From Gp7-AA10 sp035636095 (lineage in GTDB: Bacteria > Acidobacteriota > Thermoanaerobaculia > Gp7-AA8): DNA of 64,000 nucleotides. The stretch lies in the NCBI GenBank assembly GCA_035636095.1, contig DASPZU010000084.1, positions 1 through 64,000 of the forward strand, given 5' to 3'. Shown piece after piece: positions 7,169 through 16,289 of this stretch. A model generated the notes under the pieces. That model had not been told where the DNA came from and did not search any database. It saw nothing but the letters and a program-made list of their open reading frames with translations. How positions within the stretch are numbered: position 1 is the first letter of the stretch; each line of letters begins with the position of its first letter. Position numbers and translations under genes: made by a program.

Positions 7169-8330
7169 TTATGCAAAAACGTGGGCCAACCGCCGCACTC
7201 CCTCGCGCAACCGCTCATCCGTCTCCTTCGCGAAGGTCAGGCGCATGGTGTTCTGGCCGCTGCCATCCACAAAAAATGGAGAGCCGGGGACATAGGTGAC
7301 GCCGTTTGCGACCGCCTGCTCGATGCGCGCGGCGGTATCGATCGAATCCTTCAGCGCCATGAACGTGAACAGTCCGCCGTTGGCGGCCGTCCAGTGCGCG
7401 CGGCCGCCGAAATGCTCCTGGAGCGCGCCGAGCATGATGGCGCGCTTGCCGCGATAGAACGCGCGGACGCGCTCGATCTGCGCCGGCAGCTCGCCGGCGT
7501 GGCAGTACGCGTCGATGATCGACTGGTCAAGCATTCCGGAGCAGAGGTCGGCGGCCTGTTTCGCGATCTCGATGCGGTCGATCACGATCTTTGGTCCCAC
7601 GATCCAGCCGCACCGCACGCCCGGCGCGAGGATTTTCGAGAAGGTGCCCAGGTAGAGGACGCGGCCGTCGCGGTCGCGGGACTTGATGGGAGTCGTGTCG
7701 GCGCCGTCGACGTAAACCAGATCGCCGTACGGATCATCTTCCACGATCAGAAAATCGTGGCGATGCGCGATTTCGAGGACCTGATCGCGTCGCCGCTGCG
7801 ACATGAGGCGTCCCGACGGATTCTGAAAATTGGGAATTGTATATAATAATTTTATACGTTTTTTATCAGCGACTTCGTCGAGCGATTCGGGGACGATTCC
7901 GTCATCGTCCTGCGCCACGCCGGCCAGCGTGGCGCTGCGCCCGTAGAACGCCGACGTGCCGCCGATGTAGGTGGGCAGCTCGACCGCCACGATGTCGCCG
8001 GCGTTGAGCAGAATGTGCGAGAGCAGATCGAGCGCCTGCTGCGAGCCGGTGGTGAGGATCACCTCTTCTGATTTGACACCGCTGCGCTGCGCGACGAACT
8101 CGCACAGCCGCGGCAATCCTCGCGTCGGTCCATAACTGCAGCGACACTTTGCGCCCTTCGCGCAGCACGCGATCGGCGATGACCGCAAAGCGCTCGGCCG
8201 GAAATGTCTCGGGATTCGGAGAACCGCCTGCGAACGAGATCACTTTCGGATCGTTGAGATATTTCGCGAGGGCGCGGATGGCGGAGGGGCGAAGATTGCG
8301 CGCATCCGCCGACAGAAACTTCTCGATCAC
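7169..8330 (-). pseudogene. PLP-dependent aminotransferase (MocR/2-aminoadipate aminotransferase type), frameshifted
   Basis: The protein reads in two frames. From the GTG at 8330 the N-terminus is good family sequence (IEKFLSADARNLRPSAIRAL, PKVISFAGGSPNPETFP, ADRVLREG). It then leaves frame at TGCAGTTATGG near 8134: removing one T restores LQYGPTRGLPRL, and the rest runs on to 7169. The catalytic core is in the second part: YTIPNFQNPSGR, EDDPYGDL, and GTFSKILAPGVRCGW, where the Lys binds pyridoxal phosphate. Family role: transamination of 2-oxo acids such as 2-aminoadipate or aromatic amino acids. Either a recent pseudogene or a single-base sequence error. The start overlaps the upstream stop (TAGTG), with GAGGAAAAG as ribosome-binding site. 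Confidence 0.8.
7827..7867 (-). other. AT-rich rare-codon island inside the aminotransferase gene
   Basis: Only 11 of 50 bases between 7821 and 7870 are G or C. The minus-strand frame encodes ADKKRIKLLYTIPNFQNP with ATA, two consecutive TTA and ACA codons, directly before the conserved NPSG motif. Confidence 0.75.
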
Positions 8331-9259
8331 TACTTTTCCTCGGTCAGCCCGACGTAAGCGGCCAGAAACCAGAGTCCGACCGCCGCGGAGAAGACCGATT
8401 GCGCGAACGATGACACGATCTGCGCCGGAGCGAATGCGATGCTGGTGAGCGGTGCGTGCGCGACGTCGCGCACGATCGACATCGGTGTCATCAGGCTCGA
8501 GATGGCCATCGCGCCGCCGAGGGCGATGGCGAACACGATGAACGCGACCGCGAAGTGACGCCCGAAATCGCGCTTGATCTCGCTCCATCCCGCCCGAACG
8601 GCATCGCCAGCGGAGGCGGCGCGGGCAACCGCAATGGTGATCGCTTTTTCGCTAACCAGCGCCATCACCATCGACACCGGAATCACGACCAGAAACGTGA
8701 GCGCCAGCCCGCTGCACGCAATCGCCAGCCGCCCACCCGCCTCGGTGACCATGAACATCGCGGCCAGCGTGAGAATCAGCGGGACGAGAAAAATCAGACC
8801 GCCGATCCCCCACACGATGTTGTAGATCCAGAAAACGGTCCACCACGACGCGCGGCCACCCTGCATCCAGCGGTCCATGTTGAAAGCGCGAAATGCGTCG
8901 CGCTTGGGCGCATCGCCGGTGGCGTTGCGCTCCGCGTCGACGAACACCCGCGCGCTTCCCGCCTCGACAAACGAGTGGATCGCGATCAGGACGATGGTCA
9001 CGATGAGCACGACCAAGAAAATGTAGACAATCAACGGCCAGTGCTCGGTGACGAATGCAGCGATCGCCTCCGACGGTTCATCGGCATTCCTGAACGTCGA
9101 AAAGCTGGCGGCGATCCCGACCGGCACGATGGCGGCGAAGATCGACGCCACCACGATCATCACGAACAGGACGCTCTCAGCGATGCGAATGGCGATCAGC
9201 GGCCAATTCGCCAGTGTGCTGTCGAAGCCGCGTCGAAGAACGTCAGTTGTGTTGCGCAA
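8330..9259 (-). CDS. Polytopic membrane protein of unknown function
   Basis: About 309 residues with six likely transmembrane segments (for example IAESVLFVMIVVASIFAAIVP, YIFLVVLIVTIVLIAIHSF, IYNIVWGIGGLIFLVPLILTL, LALTFLVVIPVSMVMAL, FAVAFIVFAIALGGAMAISS and the C-terminal helix). I do not recognise the family, and no catalytic motif is visible. The TTG at 9259 was chosen because GGAAGA precedes it and it overlaps the end of the upstream ATPase gene by 17 bases; the alternative ATG would remove part of the first helix. Its stop overlaps the start of the aminotransferase, so the three genes form one transcription unit. Confidence 0.65.
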   Translation of the reverse strand: MRNTTDVLRRGFDSTLANWPLIAIRIAESVLFVMIVVASIFAAIVPVGIAASFSTFRNADEPSEAIAAFVTEHWPLIVYIFLVVLIVTIVLIAIHSFVEAGSARVFVDAERNATGDAPKRDAFRAFNMDRWMQGGRASWWTVFWIYNIVWGIGGLIFLVPLILTLAAMFMVTEAGGRLAIACSGLALTFLVVIPVSMVMALVSEKAITIAVARAASAGDAVRAGWSEIKRDFGRHFAVAFIVFAIALGGAMAISSLMTPMSIVRDVAHAPLTSIAFAPAQIVSSFAQSVFSAAVGLWFLAAYVGLTEEK

Positions 9260-9977
9260 ACGTCTTCCGATAGTCGGGGACGCCGGTGAGCTTGATCTCG
9301 TGGGCCATTTCGTACAGCCGGCTGCGCAGACGCTCGCCGATCCGGTCCGCGAGCTCCTCCACGTAATTGGTCGTGAAAATCGTCGTGCGCTGCGCGTTGT
9401 ACCGGCTGTTGATGATGTAGTACAGGATGTCCTGGACAAACAACGACGGCTTCTGCGATCCCAGCTCGTCCAGGACGAGGAGATCGACGTCCAGCAGCGG
9501 CCGCAGGATCTCGGATTTGCTGGGCGTATCTTCCGAATCGAACGACGCCTGAATCTCCTGGATCAGGTCCTGGAAATTGCTGAACAGCAGACGGCCGGGC
9601 TTTCCGCTGTCGATGATCTCGAGCAGTGCGGCCACCGCCAGATGGGTCTTGCCCGAGCCGCAGGGCCCGATCAGCAGCAGGCCTCGCCCACTGTCGACGG
9701 CCGGCATCCAGGCATCGGTGAACTCCTGGACAGCCCGCTTGGCAGACACGAGCGCACCGCTGCCGCGTTCATAAAAATCGACCAGACGACAATGCGGAAA
9801 GTAGCGCGGCGGGATGGCGGCGGCTGTGATGCGCTGGCGGCGCCGCAGGTCGCCCTGACATCCGCATGGCTCGACGCGCTGCGGGTCTCCCGCGACGGGC
9901 ACCCAACCGGAGCCGTTGCAGCGAGCGCAGGTTGCGGGGACCGGAGCAGGCGATTTCACCGCAAGTGAGTTTAGCAT
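9243..9977 (-). CDS. DnaC/DnaI-like AAA+ ATPase (helicase-loader type) with N-terminal zinc motif
   Basis: A 244-residue ATPase. Walker A is GPCGSGKT (about residues 101-108), Walker B is LLVLDELG, sensor 1 is TIFTTNY, and an Arg-rich box 7 region follows (RIGERLRSRLYEM). The N-terminus carries a CxxC...CxC zinc-binding pattern (CARCNGSGW, EPCGC), as in DnaC/DnaI-like loaders. It probably loads or remodels the replicative helicase, but IstB-like transposon ATPases are related; no transposase is adjacent, which favours the chromosomal role. It heads a minus-strand unit with the membrane protein and the aminotransferase. Confidence 0.85.
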   Translation of the reverse strand: MLNSLAVKSPAPVPATCARCNGSGWVPVAGDPQRVEPCGCQGDLRRRQRITAAAIPPRYFPHCRLVDFYERGSGALVSAKRAVQEFTDAWMPAVDSGRGLLLIGPCGSGKTHLAVAALLEIIDSGKPGRLLFSNFQDLIQEIQASFDSEDTPSKSEILRPLLDVDLLVLDELGSQKPSLFVQDILYYIINSRYNAQRTTIFTTNYVEELADRIGERLRSRLYEMAHEIKLTGVPDYRKTFAQHN

Positions 9978-9988
9978 CGCACGTGCGG

Positions 9989-11307
9989 ATGGATGCAGAT
10001 CGTCGGATCGCGCTCGGCGTTGTCGCGCTCGCCATGTGACCTACGCCTGGTTCTTCGGCGGCGCGGGCTGGAACCAGGATGCGCAATTCGATCTGACCCG
10101 TGCTCTTGTCGAGCGAAGGACGCTGCATGTCGATGGTTACGCGGTCAATACCGAAGATGTTTCACCAGGCCGGCACGGGCACACGTACATCAACAAACCG
10201 CCCGGTGTTTCGATGCTGGCTGCAATTCCATACACGCTGATTCTTGCAGCGGAAAAGTTGATGCACCTTCCCATCGACGATCTCGCTCGCGCGAACGCCT
10301 GGATGGTCACCGCCGCGGCGTGCGGGGCCTGCGGGGCGCTCATCGGCGCAACACTTTTCGTCTATGGACGAAAGATCGGAGCTTCACCGGCAGCCGCGCT
10401 CACGGTTGCGCTCTCCATCGTGTTCGGGACGATCGTCTTCGAATATTCGACCATGTTGTTCGCGCACGTGCCGAGTGCGCCCTTTATGCTTCTGGCGCTG
10501 GTTTGGTTGCGCGATTGCCCGCTGCTGGCCGGGTTAGCGGTCGGCGCGGCGACGGCCTGTTTCTACGTTTGTGCGCTGGCGGCGGGAGTGCTGATGATCG
10601 TGGCGGGGCGAAGGGCTTTACATCTCATTCGCGATCCTCCTGGCCACCTATCACACACTCTGCTTCGGCTCGCCATGGATCACGTCAGTCGAAGTCAGCC
10701 AGCGATTCACGCACAAGGGTCTTTTTCTCGGGGTCCTGCGCGTTCCGACGCTCGACGCTTTGTGGGGTCTGCCCTTCTCGCCCTTTCGCGGTCTCTTTAC
10801 ACCTCTCCGGTGCTGCTCTTTGCGTTCGTCGGAATGATCGTCATGATCCGCCGGCGAAAAATGATCGCGGAATTGATCGCGATCGCCGCCATCGCGATCG
10901 TCTTCATCGTGGTCATTTCGGGATTCAACGGCTGGAATGGCGGGTGGGCGTTCGGCCCGCGCTACCTTCTTCCCATCATTCCGCTGCTGGGAGTGCCGAT
11001 GATGTTCGCAGCCGGCGCGGCGCATCGTCTGTGGATTTTGGTGGCCGCGCTCTCGGTCGCCATCAACTTCGTGGCAACTGCTGTCGGCCCGATGCCTCCC
11101 GATACGCTGAAAGATCCGATGCGGCAGTGGTAGCTGCCGATTTTCGCCACGGGACGACTCGACGATGTGAAAGTCGGCAAAGTCGCGGTGCAGCGCGAGG
11201 CCGGAAACATGGGCGAATTCGTGTTCGGTGAGAAGAGCCGCTCCTCCGTTGCGCCGGTGGCCCTGTGGCTGGTAGCAGGAGCAGTAATCCTTTACCGAAG
11301 AATTTAA
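9989..11307 (+). pseudogene. Broken polytopic membrane protein (glycosyltransferase-like), at least three frameshifts and one stop
   Basis: Family-like sequence can be followed through several frames. From ATG 9989 the frame reads IALGVVALAM and hits TGA at 10037. One frame over, from 10036, it continues as TYAWFFGGAGWNQDAQFDL. At about 10606 a GGGG run shifts it; the good sequence GEGLYISFAILLATYHTL, then VSQRFTHKGLFLGVLR, lies in another frame until about 10800. It then returns to SPVLLFAFVGM and FGPRYLLPIIPLLG. A TAG at 11131 interrupts RQW/LPIFATGR, and the frame ends at 11307. The hydrophobic segments and the GGGWNQ-type motif recall GT39-like or ArnT-like proteins of this length. It was probably a real gene that is now decayed. 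Confidence 0.78.
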
Positions 11308-11388
11308 AATTTCGAATTTCAAATGAAGAATTGAGAATTAGCCGGACGATTTCTTCATTCTTAATTTGAAATTCGAAATTCTTCATTT
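11301..11388 (+). repeat. AT-rich palindrome of 7-base units
   Basis: Left arm reads AATTTCG-AATTTCA-AATGAAG-AATTGAG (period 7). A perfect 16-bp inverted repeat pairs 11309-11324 with 11364-11379. It lies just after the pseudogene and before the next promoter, and could fold as a terminator. Confidence 0.75.
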
Positions 11389-11424
11389 CCGCTCCCGGCG
11401 CTATACTTCCATCCCTAACGGGTC

Positions 11425-13755
11425 ATGGCATCCACCCTGATCGAGTACCTCTCCGCTCGGACGGACGCGTCCACGTTTCTGCTGGCGGTCGACCTGGACA
11501 AGACGCTGGCAGAGCTCTTCCCGCACGCCGAGTCGCTTCTTCCCGAGCCTTACAAAATCTTCCCTGCTGACGAGACCCTGCCGCCCACCCTCGGTTTTGC
11601 GCTGGCGGAGACGGCGGTCATCAAGGAGCTCGACACGAAGCTCGATCGATGGCTGACGGACGAAACAGCGTGGCAGGTGACGCGCAACCCGAACGCCAAG
11701 GAAAAAGCGCAGGTCGCCATGGCGAGCTATCTGGTGCCGCTGCTGAAAGTGGCCGAGAACGCCATGATGTCGAACCTGCTGAACGACTATCACGCCGTTT
11801 TCTGGCTGGCGCATTCGTTCGATGTGGCGCGCCATTTCTCCTCCGTTCCGCGGCGAGTGAGCTCGATCGAAGCGCAGGCGGGACGCACGCAGGGCGACGC
11901 GTTGAAGTACCGGATCTTTCAGAAATGGTCACTCGAAACGCGGGATCAGATGCAGCAGCTCGCCAACAAAGCGGCTGCCATCCTCGATGGCGAAGAACAG
12001 CGCTCGCTGCAGTTCTTCCGCCTGCTTCAGGACGACGTTCTGATCTTCACCGAGGAGTTCATCGGGCCGGATCTGCGGGAGCTGCGATCGTTCCTCAACG
12101 GCTACCTGCGCCGCGATTTCCAGGGTTTTCGCGACGGATTCGAACGCCTGCGCAACATCGCGGCCGAGCTGCTGCAGCGCGATCGAACATTTCGCACGTC
12201 GCTTCCGTTTTTCGGAATCAGTCCCGATCAGGGAATCTCGACCGCCGTTCTGCTGGACGGGCGGTTTCAGGAGTTCCTCTTCGAACTGCCGGCGGTGCAG
12301 AACGCGCTCAATCGCGAGGACCGCGAGCAGTTCCAGCTCATCGCGCGGCGGGTCCGCGAGTTCGCGGTCCTCAATCAGCTTCGGCGCGCCATCGCCTGGA
12401 TGGTCGTGTCACCCGATGGGCGGGTGCAGGCTGCCGACAAGCGAAGCGGCGTCGCCTATTCGCATACCACCCGGCCGCTCGATTTCGGCCGGCCCGGCGT
12501 CGTCGATCCGATCATTCATCGCTTCGGCCTCATCTACGACATCTCGAACTTCACGGAGACGCTGGGCAACCTGAGACGCGCCGGCCGTAAGGAAGAGATC
12601 AACTCGTACCGGCAGATGCTTTTGTTTCAGCGGCGACTCGACTCGATCGCCCAGCGCCATCTTCTGGTTTTCGAAAAATTCCTCGGCGACGGCGCGTTCT
12701 ACACCACACGCCGTGCCCTGCGATTGATTCGCGGAGCGGTCGAGATCCAGCACTTCTACTCCGAGATGCGGAAGACCGGATTCGTGTTCAACAAAGGGCT
12801 TCGCATCGCCGTGAATTTCGGCTACTACCGGTTGCTGCCCATGCGCGCAGGCGTCTCCAACGAGAAGATCAACGAGTTTTACGGACCGGGCATCGTGGAA
12901 CTGTCGCGACTCACCACCGGAAAAGCGAACAAGGAGATCGAGGATTTCGCAAGCTTTCTGGTGGCGCACGGATACGAGCCGCTGAAAGTTCAGAGTTTCT
13001 TCGCGCCACTGGCGCGCGGCGTCGACGTCATCGATCACATGCAGCATGCGCGTGAGTTCTTCGCCTATGTCAACGTCAACGGACATCTGGTCAACGAGGG
13101 AATCGTGGCATCGATGTCGATGCTGCAGGAGCTTTCCAACGAGCTGGCCGCGGAAGGCCAGCGTTTGTTTCGGCTGCGAAGTCCGTGGGGAATGTATTTC
13201 GGATTCGATCCGGCAGTGGAAGGACTCGAATACGTCGGGGTGCGGCTGATCGGAATGGTCTCGCTGAAGGGACTCGACAACATCGAAGTCGGCGAGGTCT
13301 TGCCGTTCACGCCCGGCGAAGTCGAAGGGACGGCTGTCGACACTGCCGATTCCCTGGTGATCTTGCTGCGCCAGGAATTCCATCAGCGCGATCAGAGCGG
13401 CGCCTATCAGCCCAGCACCGAGACGACCCACGAGAAACTAATCCCAAGCGAGATCGTGGTCTGCGTCCTGCCCGATAGTGCCAGCGGTAACGGCGGCGAG
13501 GTGTTGATCGGAGAGTGGGACCCGCTCTCTGATGACGTTCGCAATCCGGTCCGATTGCCGCGCGCCGACTTTCAGCGGCTCTTCTCGCTCAGCGGCGACC
13601 TGACCGCCGAGACTCTTTCGACCAACAAGCAAAGCGTGCGCGAGACCTATCTCCGTCTCTCCGATCACATCTACACGCCGGCGGTCCAGCTGGCGACCTT
13701 TCGCGAGAAGGACTACTCCGCGTTCGTGCTGGGAGATGTGGTGGAGAAGCTGTAG
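11425..13755 (+). CDS. 776-aa protein with a divergent class III nucleotide cyclase-like domain
   Basis: The first 360 residues are mostly helical and unrecognised. Residues about 365-510 carry the class III adenylyl/guanylyl cyclase motifs in order: IYDISNFTETL with the first metal Asp at 372, EKFLGDGAFY with Lys418 and the second metal Asp at 422, LRIAVNFGYYRLL, then GPGIVELSRL with Arg495 but Glu492 where active enzymes usually have Asn. The C-terminal 260 residues are unrecognised. It could make a cyclic nucleotide or be a degenerate sensor. No Shine-Dalgarno is seen; a TATACT lies 17 bp before the ATG. Length and domain order match no family I know. Confidence 0.6.
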   Translation: MASTLIEYLSARTDASTFLLAVDLDKTLAELFPHAESLLPEPYKIFPADETLPPTLGFALAETAVIKELDTKLDRWLTDETAWQVTRNPNAKEKAQVAMASYLVPLLKVAENAMMSNLLNDYHAVFWLAHSFDVARHFSSVPRRVSSIEAQAGRTQGDALKYRIFQKWSLETRDQMQQLANKAAAILDGEEQRSLQFFRLLQDDVLIFTEEFIGPDLRELRSFLNGYLRRDFQGFRDGFERLRNIAAELLQRDRTFRTSLPFFGISPDQGISTAVLLDGRFQEFLFELPAVQNALNREDREQFQLIARRVREFAVLNQLRRAIAWMVVSPDGRVQAADKRSGVAYSHTTRPLDFGRPGVVDPIIHRFGLIYDISNFTETLGNLRRAGRKEEINSYRQMLLFQRRLDSIAQRHLLVFEKFLGDGAFYTTRRALRLIRGAVEIQHFYSEMRKTGFVFNKGLRIAVNFGYYRLLPMRAGVSNEKINEFYGPGIVELSRLTTGKANKEIEDFASFLVAHGYEPLKVQSFFAPLARGVDVIDHMQHAREFFAYVNVNGHLVNEGIVASMSMLQELSNELAAEGQRLFRLRSPWGMYFGFDPAVEGLEYVGVRLIGMVSLKGLDNIEVGEVLPFTPGEVEGTAVDTADSLVILLRQEFHQRDQSGAYQPSTETTHEKLIPSEIVVCVLPDSASGNGGEVLIGEWDPLSDDVRNPVRLPRADFQRLFSLSGDLTAETLSTNKQSVRETYLRLSDHIYTPAVQLATFREKDYSAFVLGDVVEKL

Positions 13756-13847
13756 TTTGCGGTTGCGTGGTCTCGCGGTTGCGCGGTCTCGGAGTGGAAG
13801 ACCTCGAGACTTCGAGACCGCGAGACCCCGCGACCCCAACCACAATC
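13754..13847 (+). repeat. Dispersed palindromic repeat, GGTCTCG/CGAGACC family (copy 2)
   Basis: Left arm GGTTGCGTGGTCTCGCGG and right arm GAGACTTC-GAGACCGC-GAGACCCC-GCGACCCC (8-base units) form an imperfect palindrome between codirectional genes. Confidence 0.8.
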
Positions 13848-13850
13848 GTT

Positions 13851-13856
13851 TACCAT
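13851..13856 (+). promoter_or_regulatory. Predicted -10 box (TACCAT) of a leaderless transcript
   Basis: TACCAT, 6 bp (CACATC), then the GTG at 13863 of the helicase gene. It lies directly after the palindromic repeat, so the helicase probably has its own promoter. Confidence 0.55.
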
Positions 13857-13862
13857 CACATC

Positions 13863-16289
13863 GTGCGCGTCGATCACGACAAGCGCGAAATCGTCTGCTC
13901 GGTTGGTGACCTGGTCTATCCGACGACCTATCGTCGCATCGGCGTCGAGCGCGGCGACGGATTCCGGAGAATGTGGATTGGCCAGGATATCCACGCGCAG
14001 CGCGCGGAGTTGCGCGCCGCCGACGATGTGAATTACCGCGCCGAGGTCCACGTCGTCCACCGCACAAGCCACCAAAATTGGAATGTCACCATCACCGGTC
14101 GCGTCGATGGCCTCTCGATTGACGCCGTCAAACGTACCGTCAGCATCGAAGAAGTGAAGTCGATCCACTTCGATCTCGAGTTGGAAGCACTCTACAGGTC
14201 GGAGAAACTGCAACGGCACCTGTTCCAGCTGCTTCTCTATTCCCTCTTTCTTTCGTCGCAGCCGGAGCTGACCGAATACGTCTTCGCGCCGCGGCTGGTG
14301 CTGATCGATCTGATCGGCGGCGACACGCGCGAGATCGACGCGGACTTCGATCGCGACAGCGTCGCGGAAGCGCTGCAGGTGAGCCTCGATGAGCTGATCG
14401 GTCGCGTCGAGAGCGAGCGGGCACTGATTCACGCCAAGCGCTCGTTCGCCGAATCGCTGCAGTTTCCGTACGAGCGCATGCGGCCGTACCAGCCGGAGAT
14501 GATCGAGGCCGTCGGGCGCGCGGTCCGCCAGCGCGAAGCGCTGCTGGTGTCCGCGCCGACCGGGGTCGGAAAAACGATCGCGGCGCTCTTCCCCGCCGTT
14601 CGCGAATCGCTCAAAGCGGGCAAGAAGCTCTTTTATCTGACATCGAAAACATTGCAGCAGGAAGCGGCCGTCGAGGCGATGCAGCTTCTCAACGACGGCT
14701 CGCTGCGCGTTCTCCGCATCCGCGCCAAACAGAAAATGTGCGCGCACACCGAGATGATCTGCCACGAGGATTTCTGCCCGTTCGCGGCCCGCTATTCGGA
14801 AAAAATGGAGAAGAGCGGGCTGGTCGAACGCATCACGAACTCGATGACCTACTTCGATCCCGATCTCACCTTCGAGCTCTCGCGATCGACAGAAGTTTGT
14901 CCGTTCGAAGTATCGTTGGAGTTGATCGCGCAGGCGGACGTGATCGTCTGCGATTACAACTACATCTTCGATCCGTATGTCGGGCTGAAGGCGTATCAAC
15001 AGGACGATGACTACGGCGACTGCGTCCTCATCGTGGACGAAGCGCACAACCTCGTCGATCGCGGCCGGTCGTACTATTCGCCCGAGCTCCACGAGAAAAC
15101 ATTCGACGCCATCCGCGATCATCTGGCCGGACGCAGCGCACGCGTCGAGGGCTGGCAGGAGCTGCTCGAAGAATTACGCGACCACTTGCACGATCTCTCG
15201 AATGTCGTCGAAGAGCCGGCGATGCAGGCGCTCTGCGAGCCCGACCGCGATTTCTTCCTCCGCCAGCGTGCGGAGTGGGAACGAGTGGTCATGAACTACA
15301 TTTCGTGGAAGATCGAGAACGGCATAGCCGAGGAGGACGATCCGCTGGTCGACTTCTATTTCAAGCTCGTCAAATTCACGAACCTCCTCAGCGAAGAGGG
15401 CGAGGAATTCGCGCACGTCATCGAACGCACGCCCGACGGCCTCAAACTCAAGATCTTCTGCAAAGATCCTTCGCGCTTCCTCGGCACCATCTTCGACTCG
15501 GCCTGGGCGACCGTCGCGCTCTCCGCCACGCTCGAGCCCTTCGATTTCTACAAAAAGACGCTCGGCCTGCCGGAGTCGCGAGCGACCGAGATCGCGCTCC
15601 CCTCGCCGTTTCCGCGCGGCAATCGCAAGATCGTGGTGGTTCCGGAGGTCGACACGACATTCAAGCAGCGGGCGAACCACTACGATCGCATCGCGCTGAC
15701 GGTCGGCCAGATCGCGGAAGCATCAGAAGGTAATTTTCTGGCGCTGTTTCCAAGCTACGCGTTTTTGGGTGCGGTCGCCGAGCGCATGCCCACCATCCGC
15801 AAGCAGATCATGGTGCAGCGCACCGACATGACCGATTACGAGCGCAACGCCATCCTCGATATCGTGCGCCGCGGCAACGACAACCTGATCCTGGCCGTTT
15901 CAGGCGGCATGTATGCCGAAGGCGTCGACTATCGCGGCGACATGTTGTCGGGCGTGATGGTGGTCGGCCCGGCATTGCCGTCGGTCAGCTTCGAGCAGGA
16001 ATTGCTCAAGCGCTACTACGACGATCAGTACGGCGCCGGATTCGAGTTCGCATATCTGATCCCGGGCATGACGCGGGTGGTGCAGTCGGCAGGCCGCGTC
16101 ATTCGCAGCGAGACCGACGTCGGCGTGATCGCGTTGTTGTGCCGCCGCTTCACGCAGGAAACGTACACGCGATATTTTCCGAGCGATTGGTACGAAGAGT
16201 CGCCTCGCGAGTTGATCTCGAAAAAACCGGCCAGCGAGATCCGCGCATTTTTCGAGGCAAAATCGACGCCCCAACTGAGGCTGCTATGA
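13863..16289 (+). CDS. DinG/Rad3-family DNA helicase with N-terminal PD-(D/E)XK nuclease-like domain
   Basis: About 808 residues. Residues 60-110 read GRVDGLSID...SIEEVKS, the pattern of a RecB-like PD-(D/E)XK nuclease. The helicase part has Walker A (APTGVGKT), a DEAH box (VDEAHN) and, between them, four cysteines (KMC, MIC, DFC, EVC) that suit the 4Fe-4S cluster of XPD/DinG helicases. Motif VI is QSAGRVIRS. Family role: 5'-3' unwinding of DNA forks, R-loops or damaged DNA. The GTG at 13863 was chosen over the longer frame because the upstream codons come from the palindromic repeat and a TACCAT box sits 6 bp before it. It ends overlapping the next start (ATGA). Confidence 0.87.
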   Translation: MRVDHDKREIVCSVGDLVYPTTYRRIGVERGDGFRRMWIGQDIHAQRAELRAADDVNYRAEVHVVHRTSHQNWNVTITGRVDGLSIDAVKRTVSIEEVKSIHFDLELEALYRSEKLQRHLFQLLLYSLFLSSQPELTEYVFAPRLVLIDLIGGDTREIDADFDRDSVAEALQVSLDELIGRVESERALIHAKRSFAESLQFPYERMRPYQPEMIEAVGRAVRQREALLVSAPTGVGKTIAALFPAVRESLKAGKKLFYLTSKTLQQEAAVEAMQLLNDGSLRVLRIRAKQKMCAHTEMICHEDFCPFAARYSEKMEKSGLVERITNSMTYFDPDLTFELSRSTEVCPFEVSLELIAQADVIVCDYNYIFDPYVGLKAYQQDDDYGDCVLIVDEAHNLVDRGRSYYSPELHEKTFDAIRDHLAGRSARVEGWQELLEELRDHLHDLSNVVEEPAMQALCEPDRDFFLRQRAEWERVVMNYISWKIENGIAEEDDPLVDFYFKLVKFTNLLSEEGEEFAHVIERTPDGLKLKIFCKDPSRFLGTIFDSAWATVALSATLEPFDFYKKTLGLPESRATEIALPSPFPRGNRKIVVVPEVDTTFKQRANHYDRIALTVGQIAEASEGNFLALFPSYAFLGAVAERMPTIRKQIMVQRTDMTDYERNAILDIVRRGNDNLILAVSGGMYAEGVDYRGDMLSGVMVVGPALPSVSFEQELLKRYYDDQYGAGFEFAYLIPGMTRVVQSAGRVIRSETDVGVIALLCRRFTQETYTRYFPSDWYEESPRELISKKPASEIRAFFEAKSTPQLRLL

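Noticed and set aside
7827..7867. AT-rich island as an internal promoter
   Set aside because: TATAAT-like strings occur, but the same AT-rich style is found in genes with nothing to express downstream, so a promoter is not supported.
9243..9977. IstB transposition helper and therefore an insertion sequence
   Set aside because: No transposase, terminal inverted repeats or target duplication nearby; the zinc N-terminus fits a DnaC/DnaI-like loader.
13713..15122. 469-codon open frame antisense to the helicase gene
   Set aside because: It mirrors the codon structure of the helicase, has no recognisable protein sequence and no start signals. Long antisense frames are expected in GC-rich genes.
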